Notes: generated by a model from the letters alone, not told the origin. Shown: positions 36,540-47,520, numbered from the stretch's first letter. The stretch: DNA of 64,000 bases from Arachis hypogaea (GCF_003086295.3 NC_092051.1:71673772-71737771), one strand, 5' to 3'. Numbers and translations are program-made.

Positions 36540-39356
36540 TTAGTCTGCTCCCAATTGTTGATAGACTAATTGAACTTTGTCACCTTTGGAGAGCCCTTCT
36601 GTTGGAATTTTTTTGTTCTTCCAACCCTTTTTGATTCTGTTTTTGTTTTTCTTCCCTCCTTTTGTTGACCCTTCTTCTTTGACAACAAGCTTCCTCTTGA
36701 AATTCCTTTTCTGAGTTGCCAATACTACAATGTTCTCTTGAGCTTCTTCATTGTTTTGCACAGTCTCTTTCTCTTTTTGACCTGCTGTATCATCTATCTC
36801 TTGCTTGGGCGGGCAGTTGTTGTTTGTCTTGTTGATTCCCTCCTTCCACTACAGATTCTCTTTGTCTGTTTCTGTACCATCCTTTTTTTCATTATTGCTC
36901 TGTGTTTCTGGCAGTACATTCAGAGTGATACTTTCATCATGCATCCTGAGGGTTAATTCTCCTTGCTCTATGTCTATGATGGCCCTAGCAGTGGCCAAGA
37001 ACGGTCTTCTCAGTATAATGGAGTCGCCCTCATCCTTATTCGAATCTAGGATCACAAAATCTATAGGGAAGATGAATCTGTCTACCTTGACTAGAAGGTT
37101 CTCAATTATACCCCTGGGGCATATCACTGATTTGTCCACCAATTCTAGAGACATCTGTACTGGTTTTACCTCTTTTATGCTTAGCTTTTTCACTAGAGAG
37201 GCAGGCATTAGATTGATACTAGCTCCTAAGTCACACATTGCCTTGTTGATGGTCATACTGCCAATGGCACAGGGTAGAAAGAAACTCACAGGGTCCTCGA
37301 GTTTGGGAGGAAGTCCCTTCTAGATTAGTGCTCTGCATTCCTCAGTAAGCAGTACAGTTTCATTAACTTGCCAACTCCTTTTCTTGTTGATAAGTTCCTT
37401 CAAGAACTTTGCATACAGGGGCATTTGCTCAAGTGCTTCAGCTAAGGGAATATTGATCTCCAACTTCTTGAAGATTTCAAGAAATTTTGGAAAGTGTTGG
37501 TCCTTAGTCTCTTTGTTGAACCTTTGAGGATATGGCAAAGGTGGTGTGAAGTTCATTCCCTGCCTTTGGTCCTTAGTTGGCTCTTTAATTACTTCCTTTC
37601 CCTTTCTTGATTTTTGTGGCTGATCTTCTTTTTCTTGAGCTTGATTCTGAGTTTGCTTGCTTGCTGTCTCCTCCTTGTCATTGACTTTCTCTTCTTCAGC
37701 TTGTTTCTTGTCACTTTCCTTTGGCTTCTTGGTTGCTTCTTCATTTTTCACCAAGATTTTTCCACTCCTCAGTTGTATTGCCTTGCACTCCTCTTTTGGA
37801 TTGGGAATGGTGTCACTTGGTAGTGAGCTTGATGGCCTTTCGATGGCAATCTGCTTGGAGAGTTGTCCAATTTGCCTTTCCATATTTTTCATAGAGGCTT
37901 CCTGGTTCCTCAATGTCATCTTCTGATTTTTCATCATCTTTTCCATTAATAGCTCCAAGTTGTTAATCCTTTGAGATTCTTGTGAGATTGGTTGATTGTG
38001 GGGTGTTGAGGGTTGAGGGTAAGTGTTTTGACTTGAGGCTTGGTTATTGGATGGATGATGGTTAGAATTGGAGTAGGTGTTTTGCGGTTTTCTGTATGTG
38101 ACTTGGCTATTATTCTGTTGGTTGTTTTGATTTGTGTTTTTCCAATTGTTTTGGTTTGAGTTTCTCTGCCAGGGCTGTTGAGTTTGATTGTGGTTGTCTC
38201 CCCATCTGAGGTTGGGGTGGTTCTTCCATGAAGGATTGTAAGTATCACCATAGACTTCATTTGGCCCAGAGTTTTGGTTGTGCATGTACTGGACTTGTTC
38301 TTGCTGCTGCTCCTCTTGAGTTTCTTCATTTTGCCCCCATGTGGATGATGGTTGGCTTGTGTTAACTGCTGCAACTTGGAGGCTATCAATCCTCTTGGCC
38401 ATTTGCTCAAATTGTTGTTGAATTTGCTGCTACATCATTTTGTTTTGAGCTAGGATTGAGTCCACTCCTTCCAACTCCATCACTCCTTTCCTTTGTGATG
38501 GTTGGCGTTGCCTTTGGTGAGCAAAGAAATACTGGTTGTTGGCCACCATATCAATGAGATTTTGGGCTTCCTCTGCCGTTTTCATTAATTATAAAGAGCC
38601 TCCTGCTGAATAATCTAAAGCCTCTTGAGATTTCAGTGTCAAGCCTTTATAGAAATTCTGCAATCTGTCCCACTCACTGAATATTCCTGGTGGACACTTC
38701 CTGATTAGAGCTTTGTATCGTTTCCATGCCTCATACAAGGGTTCAGCATCCATTTGTGTGAATGTTTGCACTTCAGTCTTCAATCTAATAACTCTTTGAG
38801 GTGGGTAAAACTTGGCAAGGAACTTGGTTACTAGATCATCCCAATTGTTGATGCTGTCTCTTGGGAAGAATTCCAACCATTGAGTGGCTTTGTCTCTGAG
38901 AGAAAATGGAAATAGCAGTAGCTTGTAACTGTCAGGGTGCACACCATTGGTTTTGACAGTGTCACAAATCCTCAAGAAGGTGGACAAATGTTGGTTAGGG
39001 TCTTCAAGTGGTCCTCCTCCATAAGAACAATTGTTTTGAACCAAGGTGATGAGTTGTGGCTTTAGTTCAAAGTTATTTGCATTAACATTTGGGGTAATAA
39101 TGCTACTCCCATAATGTCTAAGATCTGCACATGTGTAGGAAGCCAAAACTCTTCTCTGTGGTGGATTATTATTGTTATTGGCTGTCCCTTCTGCTCCATT
39201 TGGTGGATTTGTTAAGTGTTCCTCCATATCCTGGAATTCTTCTTCTGACTCCTCTTCTCCAATAATGTTTTTCCCTCTTTCAGCTCTTCTTAATCTTCTG
39301 AGGGTTCTTTCGTCTTGTTCACAAAAAGTGGGTGTAATTCTCCTTGTACCTGACAT
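36540..39356 (-). pseudogene. Gag-protease polyprotein with four in-frame stops, element 1
   Basis: One reading frame of about 939 codons without any frameshift. It is broken by TAA at 38589-38591 and TAG at 38430-38432, 37320-37322 and 36849-36851. Residues about 130-250 of the first part (39356-38589) form a Ty3/gypsy gag domain: DKATQWLEFF, then LVTKFLAKFYPP, then EPLYEAWKRYKALIRKCPPG. The Asn/Gln-rich middle (38402-37320) has no visible CCHC zinc knuckle. The retropepsin lies at 37289-36849, with CDLGASINL (Asp at about 37232) and a flap-side LRRPFLATARA where relatives have LGRPF. A lysine-rich tail ends in KGDKVQLVYQQLGAD. Reverse transcriptase, RNase H and integrase are absent, so the element is non-autonomous. 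Confidence 0.85.
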
Positions 39357-39547
39357 ACAACCAAAGCATAAGAATCACACAACACCAGAAAGGCAATAAC
39401 ACTTCAATCCATTGCTGAAGTGAAATGTTAGTTGGATTAAGCAAAAATTCAAACAGTTAGTGTGTTAGTCAAAAATTAAAGAAACAGAAAATAAAAAGTG
39501 CTTGATCTAGATCTTCACTTCACTTAATCATTGTCAATCTATTTCAA
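39357..39547 (-). other. 5' leader of element 1
   Basis: Untranslated region between the PBS and the gag Met. AT-rich, with no further feature seen. Confidence 0.6.
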
Positions 39548-39565
39548 TCCCCGGCAACGGCGCCA
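39548..39565 (-). other. Primer binding site, tRNA-Asp
   Basis: On the - strand TGGCGCCGTTGCCGGGGA is a perfect complement of the plant tRNA-Asp 3' end as I recall it. It follows the LTR end after AGTTTT. Confidence 0.9.
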
Positions 39566-40500
39566 AAAACTTGATGTGTGGAAAACGATCCAACACAAAA
39601 CTCACCGGCAAGTGGACCGGGTCGCATCAAGTAATAATAACTCACATGAGTGAGGTCGATCCCACAGGGATTGAAGGATTGAGCAATTTTAGTTTAGTGG
39701 TTGATTTAGTCAAGCGAATCAAGTATTGGTTGAGTGGTTTGTAATTTGCAGAAATTAAATTGCATGAAATGTAAAGGGAGAAGGGGAAATTGCAGTAAAT
39801 TAAAGAGCAGGAAAGTAAAGGAGCTGAATCTTAAAGTGCAAGTAAATTAAATTGCAGAAACTTAGATTGCAAGTAATGTAAATGGCTGAAGCTTAAAGTG
39901 CAAGAAACGTAAATTGCTTGAATTGTAAAAGGGATTGGGAGTTGGGATTGCAGAAATTAAACAAGAACAAGTAAATTGCATTAAACTTAAAAGAGAAAAT
40001 TAAATTGCAGTGAAGTAGATCTTAAACAGAAGAGTAAAATGCTTTGAGAATTTAAAAACAGAGAAAGCAATGCTTAATTTGCAGCAAAGTAAAAGAGGTT
40101 GAAGATCTCAGGAGTGGAAGAGACTAGATAACAAGTCTAGATCTCAAATCCTTCCTTGATCCAACAAGAACAATTGCAAAAGAAACTGAAAAGTAAATTG
40201 CAGAAAAAGTAGAAGATGAAGCAGTAAATGGAAATTGGAATTCAATTATGCAGAAAAATTAAACAAGATCTCAAGGTGAGATTGAAACAGAAGTTCTTCA
40301 ATTCTCCACCCAAGATCCAAAGCAAGAAAATAAAAGGGTGCTCAAGCAAGAACCAAGAAGAAGAGAGATCAATTCTCCTTCCAAGTTCTCAGAAATCTAA
40401 ATTCAAAAGTAAAAACTCAAAATGAAAATGAAAGTTAAAAGGAAAATTCAAAGTAAAGTCTAGAGGTATCAAAAGGTCCTAATTACATCAAACTAACTCC

Positions 40501-40508
40501 TATTTATA
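40501..40508 (-). promoter_or_regulatory. LTR TATA box, element 1
   Basis: TATTTATA on + reads TATAAATA on the - strand. It lies between the palindromic U3 and the A/T-rich R/U5. Confidence 0.72.
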
Positions 40509-40620
40509 CACTTTCTATTCTTGGATTTTGGAATTTGGATGGGCTTTTGATTTGGTGAAGAAATGAATTAAGTTGGATTTTTAATTCAATTTTTAGCCCA
40601 AATGCACCTCCCAGGGGTAA

Positions 40621-40814
40621 GCTCAGTTGGAAAAACCAACTGAGCACTCAAGTGTTGCCATCCGTGTCAAATTTGGTGTGCCCAGCCCTTGGTCATGTTG
40701 ATTTTCAATAGAGCTCAGTTGAAAAATTTAACTGAGCTCTATGCTTGCCTTTGGTGTGTGTCAAGGTGTGGGGAGAATGGGGAGGTAGTGCTCAGTTGGA
40801 AAAACCAACTGAGC
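40621..40814. repeat. Three CAGTT palindromes in U3, element 1
   Basis: GCTCAGTTGG and CCAACTGAGC form perfect 10-bp arms around AAAAA at 40621-40645, and again at 40790-40814. GAGCTCAGTT and AACTGAGCTC pair at 40711-40739. Degenerate relatives (AACTTAGTTAACTGAGC, GCTCAGTTAACT) continue at 41260-41400. Confidence 0.9.
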
Positions 40815-41745
40815 TTCCCCTTGTGTAGCGCCTTGTTTGAGACTTCAAGGTCCCAAGTTCAAATCTTGGTGGAGGAAGTCTTGGAGCTAATTTCCTTGGA
40901 TGAGTGGGTGTTCCTCCCTTGTGTTTCCAAGAGCACCCTTGTTCGAACCTTGGCTCAAGCATTTAAGCTATTTCTTCTTGATTTTCCTTGCAAGCTTGGT
41001 GGCACTCCTTCCTTATGTTTCAAGGAATTCCCAAGTTCGAATCCTAGAGGAAGCATTCTAGCTATTTCTTCTTGAATTCCCTTGCAGGGAGTAGCGTGTG
41101 GTTCCAAGTTCGAACCATGGAGGAGGCATTTTGGCTATTTTCTTCTCATTTTCATTGCAAGGAGCGTTCCTTGCTTCCTTTAGCTCATGAGTTCGAAACT
41201 TGGTGGCTTCACTCCTTGGAAGTTCATCTTGAATTAATTTGGAGAGGTCCCCGATAAAGTTAACTTAGTTAACTGAGCTTTGTACCATTTCCTTGCTTTC
41301 TTTAGTGCTCAGTTAACTATTTGAACTTAGCTTTGTACCTTGCCTTCTCCTTTCATTCCTTGTGAAGCTTAGTTTATTTTTCCAACTTAGCCTTCCTTCT
41401 TCCTCAATGTTGGCACACTTTTGCTTCCCTTGGGCACGCTTTTTTTTGCTTCTTTTGGAACGTCCCTTAGGCCACGCTTTTCTTATTTTCTTATTTCTTC
41501 ACCTACAAGTAAACAAGACAACCAATCAAAGTATCACCAAATTCACAAGGTTTATAAATTGTTAAAAATCAATTAAATTTAGCTTAAACCTCATGATTTA
41601 GCATCAATTACATGGTGGTTATTTGATTCAAAGAAGTCATGCATTTTCATTCCAAATTACTTACTTAGAATGCAAGAAAGTGCATAAAACCTAATAAAAA
41701 CAAAGAAAAAGGCTAGTGAAACTAGGCTAAGATCACTTGTCATCA

Positions 41746-42376
41746 AATACCAAAATCAAGAACAAAGGAACTTCAATCATAGTAACTTTAGCAACAACCA
41801 AAGCTACCCAACACATAATATCAACCATTTCCAACACTCACAAAACACACATCCCCAACCACACAACAATTCTCAAAATCACCAGAATACCTCTTCCACA
41901 TCCACATTCTACCCACACAATACCTATGCAATTAACCCACAGAACCAATTAACCCACAGAACTTCCCGCAACAACCATCCCAACTCATACACTTACAACA
42001 TTCTCAAAGAATCTCTAACTTAGAGATGAGGATGGAGAAACTCATGGAAGCTCAAGCCCAGATAACCAAAAATCAAGATGAATCACTCAAGAAACTTGCA
42101 GAGAACATTAGGCTATTAGCTGAGCAATCCACAAAAACGAGTAAGAAGAAAGGACTTACCCTTCTTAGAACCACTGAAGAGAACTCGAAAGACAACGAAA
42201 AAGCTGCTAGGTGGGAGAAATGGAAAGAAATCATAGAGGAAAGTGAGAGGGCTAGGGAAAAAGAAACAATCATCCAAGAAAAGCACCACAAAGAAGTTCC
42301 ACAAGAAGAAACAGAGGAAAGAAAGCCCACAGCAAGAGGAAAAAATCAAAGACAACAAGATTTTCAACTTCCATGA
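41746..42376 (+). pseudogene. Gag C-terminal remnant, element 3
   Basis: The readable protein begins in an Asn/Gln/His/Pro-rich segment typical of gag C-terminal regions. It continues in frame through NLEMRMEKLMEAQAQITKNQ (42026 on) into a Lys/Glu-rich coiled-coil-like tail ending at TGA 42374. The equivalent of element 1's MEKMMKNQKM segment is recognisable. A 17-bp tandem duplication (41931-41947 and 41948-41964, ATTAACCCACAGAACCA then ATTAACCCACAGAACTT) shifts the frame between the two parts. The N-terminal gag domain is lost to the element 1 insertion. Confidence 0.7.
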
Positions 42377-42421
42377 TCAAAGAATAGAGGATGTCAAGCT
42401 AATGACAATAAAGAAGCACTT

Positions 42422-42439
42422 GTTGGGAGGCAACCCAAC
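42422..42439 (+). promoter_or_regulatory. Conserved AGGCAA-loop hairpin, element 3
   Basis: GTTGGG and CCCAAC pair around loop AGGCAA, 46 nt after the gag stop and preceded by AGCACTT. Same stem as in element 2, and a different but equally paired stem in element 1. Confidence 0.75.
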
Positions 42440-43676
42440 CTGAGGTAGTTTTCTTTCCATTCAATAAAAAGGCTAAGTAACTCTCTCTATATTGCAAGGA
42501 GCTAAGTTTGGTGTTGCACACCAAAACAATTTAAGGGAGAATGAAGAATGCTAAGTTTGGTGTTCCACCAAAATCCTCATTTAAAAACACATTCTCACCT
42601 TCTGCATAAATGGTTGCTAGCTCCAAGCAAGCAGAGAAACTACTCAACCAATGTCTATTTTCTAGTCTTTAGTCTTATTGCCTTTAGCAAAGAAAAAGAG
42701 TTTCATATATGGTTAATTTAATGCATAAGAACCATTGGCAAGGTACTAAGTTTGGTGTTCCCACACCAAAGTAAGTTCAAAAGCCCACAAATAATTCATG
42801 CATGCTAACCATTTCTTCTTTCAAGTGCTTGGAGAACAAGCAAATTTCAATATCATTGCAGAGGTCTATCCAAGTTTTTGGACAGATTAAGCATCATCAA
42901 TCAAAGAGATAAAGAGGAATGTGAAGACCAGCGATGATGATAATGAGGAGTAAAGCAAGTAAACTCCAAAAGGTTGTATTGTTAAGTGATTATTTTGCAT
43001 CAGACACTGATATGATTGAAAGTGATATTATACCCCTGTTTGTCTATCTGTCTGTCTAGTATAGTTTCTCTGTAATTCAATAATTAAGATGCTTGATCAT
43101 CCGCAACCCTATACTCTCCAAACTTGCTTGCACTCAATGTCTCAAAAAGGCATCACATGAAAGTTCTTTAAAAAGAAGGATTAAAGAATTAAACAGTTTT
43201 GAGGCAAGCAAAAGATTAGGAGAAGTGGTGGTTCTAGTTGTATGATTATGCATTGAGGTTGCATGCTTATGAAAACTTGCATGGGAGCTCATAGGCAGGA
43301 CACGGAGTTCAAAGAAGTATTGTGGAGATTCTCAAACATTTATTGATCCAAGAAGCAGCAAACAAAAGAAAATAAAGAAAATACAAAAGCAAAAGAACAT
43401 GGCCCAAGGTTCTGAGTATCAATTACTAGGCAAAAAAAAACTCAAAGAGTTATCATCCTAGTAAATGCTTGTGGTCGAATTGTGTCAAAGAGAGAGGCTT
43501 GAGCAAGTAAATCCTTAGGGATGCTTTAACACCTAATACCTTAAAACCAACTGGTTTAGGAGTATTGATTGAAAGCTTATCTAAAGAGACGCTTTGAGAC
43601 ATGACACTTAGAGTCAAGGCCAAAACACAGAAATTATAAGCTGCTTCAAGGTGATTACCTATAGAGAGATCTCCAT
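42440..43676 (+). other. 3' noncoding region of element 3
   Basis: No gene. It contains three AAGTTTGGTGTT hairpins (42502-42527, 42551-42572, 42746-42770; the first has perfect 8-bp arms TTTGGTGT/ACACCAAA) and, at 43505-43590, a block also found in element 2 (CCTTAGGGATGCTTTAACACC then AACCAACTGGTTTAGGAGT). Confidence 0.65.
43672..43676. repeat. TSD of element 2, left (TCCAT)
   Basis: TCCAT before the outer LTR end is repeated exactly at 55474-55478 on the other side of element 2. Confidence 0.93.
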
Positions 43677-44661
43677 TGATGCACAGAAACTTGTCTCTCA
43701 ACAATTTTCCCTCGGCAAGTATACCGAATTGTCGTCAAGTAAAAACTCACAATAGAGTGAGGTCGAATCCCACAGGGATTGATTGGTCAAGCAACTTTAA
43801 TCAGAGGAATGTTCTAGTTGAGCTAAGCAGAATTTGATTTGAGAATTTCAGGAAATTAAATGGCGGAAAAGTAAATGGCATAAAATATAATTGCTGGAAA
43901 TAAAGAACTGAATGTAAATGACGAAACGTAAATTGCAGAATCTTAAATGGGGAATGGGGAAGATGAACATAAAAGTAAATGGCAGAAAGTAAAGAGAATG
44001 GGTAAGATCAGAAATGGGGAGTTAATTGGGCTCAGGAGATGCTGTATTCTCCGGATCAAGTTCATTTTCATCTCTTCCTCAATCAATGCATTCATTGATC
44101 TCCTTGGCAATCTTAAGTGATTGAATTCCAATTCCTTGGTAATTCAATCTCTCAAATCTTGATCAATAGCCAATTCCTTGTTCTAATCTTTCATGAGAAG
44201 AGATGAAGTATGATCATTGATTATACCACATGTATTTCCAAATCAAAGAATTGGGAGAATTATATGTCACTATATCCGTCTAAACCCCAATTTGGTCCAA
44301 CATGAGAAAGCATTTCTAGCATGATCTCTTCATTCCTCTTTCAAGGTTCCGAAGAGATCCAAGTATGAATAGCTTCTTTTCCAAGACAACTACCCAATTG
44401 GATGAAGATTGAAAGCTTTCTAGTAAAATCAAGAGAAAAGAAAGAAGAAGAATAATGAAAACTATTATTGATCCATCAAATTACAACAGAGCTCCCTAAC
44501 TCAATAAAAGGGGTTTAGTTGTTCATAGCTCTGAAAATGGAAAGAAAAGATGGAAAATACATTCTAAAAGTAAAACTAGAAGTTGTAGAGAAAGTAAAAT
44601 TATACAGAGAGTAGTTCTCCCAATGCCCCCAAAAGCCCCCATACTAGTTCAAAACTACTCC

Positions 44662-44669
44662 TATATATA
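44662..44669 (-). promoter_or_regulatory. LTR TATA box, element 2 3' LTR
   Basis: A TATATATA run at the edge of the palindromic U3. The equivalent in the 5' LTR is at 54225-54232. Confidence 0.6.
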
Positions 44670-44785
44670 CTACTCTTCTGATCTTCTAGTTGGCTCTTCA
44701 AGTCTTGGATATGGGCCTTTGAATCTTTAGTTGAAGCAGTTGCAGTCTTCAGTGGGCTCAGTTTTGCTTGCAGAGAAAGTGTGAG

Positions 44786-45640
44786 TTAGGCATGGACGTT
44801 AGTTAGGACGTTAGTGGTGTTAACGTTAAGTGAAAATGTGGGTTCGAGAACGTTAGTGACGATCACCTTTTTCACTAACCTTCCTAACCCGAGATGGTCC
44901 ACGTTAACTTCAACGTTAGTGGCACTAACGTGACCACTAACGTTGCCTCTTGGTCCTTCGCAAACGTTATTGGCATTCACCTTTTCCAATAACGTTTGCT
45001 TGTTGCCCTTCCTCCCTACGTTAGAGTCCATGTTAGTGTAGCTAACGTGGGCATGCCTCAGCTTCGAGAGCGTTAGTGACACTTACCTTTGTCACTAATG
45101 CTCCAAACGCCCCTTCTCACATTAGTGCCTCACGTTAATTGTATTAACGTGGCCACTAACGTGGTGGTGATTGCCATCTCCAACGTTAGTGACAAAGGTG
45201 AGTGTCACTAATGTTGGCTCATCATTTCTTTCCTCCACGTTAGCTTGCACGTTAATGTAATTAACGTGGCAACTAACGTGGCTAATAGTGGCTTGGTCCA
45301 ACGTTAGTGACAAAGGTGAGTGTCACTAACGTTGGCACTTCTTTGTTCCTTCCACGTTAGAGTTCACGTTAATGTAATTAACGTGACTCTTAACGTGGCT
45401 AAGTGTGCCCCTTTTTCCAACGTTAGTGGTATTCACTTTTACCACTAACGTTGGAGCTTTACTTCTCCTCCACGTTAGCTTCCACGTTAATGTAGTTAAC
45501 GTGGCAACTAACGTGGGCTATGATGGCTCACGAAGGCGTTATTGGCGATCACTTTTCTCATTAACGTTGCAAGCTAGCTCCCATTCCACGTTAAAGGTCA
45601 CATTAGTTAGACTAACGTGGCTATTAACGTGGCATCTTCC
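44786..45640. repeat. ACGTTA palindrome array, element 2 3' LTR U3
   Basis: More than twenty AACGTTA/TAACGTT or CACGTTA/TAACGTG half-sites arranged as inverted repeats. The clearest is 45298-45335, with 15-bp perfect arms CCAACGTTAGTGACA and TGTCACTAACGTTGG around AAGGTGAG. Short ORFs across it repeat Asn-Val-Asn-Thr motifs because of the DNA repeat, and are not genes. Confidence 0.92.
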
Positions 45641-45898
45641 TTGCTTCCTTTGTCCTGAAATCAAGCAAGTAAAGTGCATCAAAGCTAGGTTCTAACTCAT
45701 GAGATCATGCATCATTCATTTTATCATTCAATTCATGCATAATTCTCATAAAATCATATAAAATTCATAATGTTTGCTTGAATCAAGATGTAAGTGATTA
45801 TCTACCCAAAACTTGCTTATTAACTAAGAAAATGCATGAAACTACCCTAAAATAGTAAAGAAAAGGTCAGTGAAACTGGCCAAAATGCCCTGGCATCA

Positions 45899-47502
45899 TA
45901 ACACCAAACTTAAAGCTTGCTTGTCCCTAAGCAAGTACTGAAACATGAGAATGATGAATGAAATGACAAGAGAAATGAGTCATTATTGTGGAAGTCATAT
46001 CCTTGGTTTTATGGGGTTTCATGCATAGCAAATTAGGTTCATTCCTTTACTGGCTTTCACACCTTTATCATGCCCTGGAATACTTACTTGATTGCACCCT
46101 ATGAGACTTTTATGCATTGATCCCTTTGTCTTTTCAAGGTTTAATTGTGTTCTTAGACTAGGTGCTTTGTGAGAGGGTGACTCTTTAAGATAAGCTTTCA
46201 GCCAGCACTCCCGAACCAGTTGGTCCAAGGTGCTGGGTGTTAAGACACCCCTAAGGACTTACTCCCTCAAGTCTCTTTCCCCCATACATACACACCACAG
46301 GCACATGGTTTGTTATTTTCTTACTTGAGACCTTGGTGTCCAGCACCTCTTTGGGTTACTAAGTGTTCTGTAGCAAAGGTTACTCTTGATAGTGGACTTT
46401 CAGTTGATAATCCCGGGTTAGTTAACCCATGTTACCAAGTGATAAGGCACCCCTGAGAGCTTATTCATCCAAGCATATCCTTTACACAGGAGCACCACAG
46501 ACACATGTCCCAAGATTCAACCCTTGGTGCCTAGCCTTATTTCTTATTCTTTTTCTTTATTTCTCAACTTTCATTCTTCTTTCCCTTTTTCTTATTAGGA
46601 TCTTGTTATTTAGCTAGTCTTATGGGGTGTGTTTCAAGCATATGATTCAGGACAGATAGTTGTCTTCCTACCTTGTTGGTGAACCAACTTAGCTAAATAA
46701 TTACTACACCACAAGCTTAGGAACTTACTCCACAAATTGAACATCACTCTGGTCTTTCATAACATCTCTTTTTATTTGACTTAAAGGACAAGCATACAAG
46801 TAAGCAAGGTGAAAATGCAGCAGGTAACTTGAAACAGCACACATATGACAAAGGCGGGGAAAAATGAATATTAAATCTTAGTGATGTAAAGTAAAGAGTA
46901 ACTAATAATCAGGGATACATTCAGACTTCCAATTTGAGCATTTCCAAGCATATGGAATCAAATAACAATACAACCTTTTGGTGGTGACTCTAGCCATCCC
47001 TTTGTTGTCATCGTCCATAGCTTTTGCATCCTTCTTCGCCTCCTTGGATGATGGTGCACCGTTTTTCCTAAAGATTTGATTGAATTCCTGCAAAGTTATT
47101 GGAAGTTGCTTGTTCCCAAAGCACTTGAGAAATAGTTAGCATGCATGTATGCTTGTGAATTTCTGAACCTGATTTGGTGTGTGAATACCAAACTTAGTTC
47201 CTTGCCTAATGCAACAGATTGAATACATGCAGAGAACCTTATGTGCTTTTATTACTAAAACGACTATGAACTAGAAACTAAACTCTTGTCAAATGGTTTC
47301 CCTGATTGGCTGGGGCTAGCAATCTGCTCTTGAAGAGGGGTAGTGTGATTCTAACTGAAATATTTGGTGGAACACCAAACTTAGAATTACACATTCACTC
47401 TTGGATTGTTTTGGTGTGCAACACCAAACTTAGCTCCTCGCAATACAGGGCAAACTACTTGTAACTTTTATTGAAATGATCATGAAAAGGAAACTACCTT
47501 AG
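45899..47502 (-). other. 3' noncoding region of element 2
   Basis: No convincing ORF. It begins next to the 3' LTR with the conserved boundary AAGTTTGGTGTTA (- strand) after GGGACAAGCAAGC, the likely polypurine-tract zone. TTTGGTG hairpins lie at 47172-47197, 47362-47393 and 47409-47434. A block shared with element 3 lies at 46186-46265, with a diverged second copy near 46390-46470 (about 200 bp apart). Confidence 0.7.
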
Positions 47503-47520
47503 GTTGGGTTGCCTCCCAAC
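47503..47520 (-). promoter_or_regulatory. Conserved AGGCAA-loop hairpin, element 2
   Basis: On the - strand GTTGGG-AGGCAA-CCCAAC, 41 nt beyond the pol stop and preceded by AGCGCTTC (47521-47528 on +). Confidence 0.78.

Larger units (their letters stand above)
34657..41745 (-). mobile_element. Element 1: truncated Athila-type LTR retrotransposon
   Basis: It reads right to left: 5' LTR (39572-41745), tRNA-Asp PBS (39548-39565), a gag-protease reading frame (39356 down to 36540), a noncoding spacer with hairpins, and an ORF at 34658-35356 in the env position of Athila elements. There is no reverse transcriptase or integrase, so it depended on other elements. The 3' LTR is missing because the satellite array starts inside the last ORF. 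The outer LTR end (CTTGTCATCA at 41745) abuts the gag region of element 3, into which it inserted. Its second TSD copy is lost. Confidence 0.88.
39572..41745 (-). mobile_element. 5' LTR of element 1
   Basis: 2174 bp. On the - strand it starts TGATGACAAGTGATCTTAGC and ends CCACACATCA. The ends are homologous to those of the solo LTRs in the satellite and of the element 3 LTR, while the middle (U3) is family specific. U3 palindromes and a TATA box are listed separately. The chance ORFs inside are not genes. Confidence 0.9.
41746..43676 (+). mobile_element. Element 3, internal 3' part (left piece)
   Basis: Remnant of a + strand Athila-like element: the gag C-terminal region, the AGGCAA hairpin, then noncoding spacer with TTTGGTG hairpins and a conserved block at 43505-43590. 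Its 5' half lies beyond the element 1 insertion and is lost. At 43676 it is split by element 2, and it resumes at 55474. No reverse transcriptase lies between gag and the 3' spacer, so it was already non-autonomous. Confidence 0.82.
43677..45898 (-). mobile_element. 3' LTR of element 2
   Basis: 2222 bp. The + view starts TGATGCACAGAAAC and ends CCTGGCATCA. It holds the TATATATA promoter element near 44662 and a dense ACGTTA/TAACGT palindrome array (44786-45640) in U3. Confidence 0.93.

Noticed and set aside
36738..37926. Hydrophobic + strand ORFs (for example 36805-37323, 37614-37823)
   Set aside because: Shadows of the - strand gag-protease frame; Leu/Phe richness is the complement of Lys/Gln/Glu codons.
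39548..39565. Possible tRNA-Asp gene from PBS match
   Set aside because: Only the 18-nt complement of the tRNA 3' end is present; no cloverleaf around it or any other PBS here.
40689..41257. 128- and 61-codon ORFs on the + strand in the element 1 LTR
   Set aside because: Antisense to the element and inside U3. No recognisable protein.
43453..43704. 83-codon - strand ORF
   Set aside because: Antisense to the noncoding spacer of element 3 and crosses the element 2 insertion boundary.
44786..45695. ORFs rich in Asn-Val-Asn-Thr in the element 2 LTRs (also 54163-55270)
   Set aside because: Readings of the ACGTTA palindrome array; equivalent ORFs appear on both strands.
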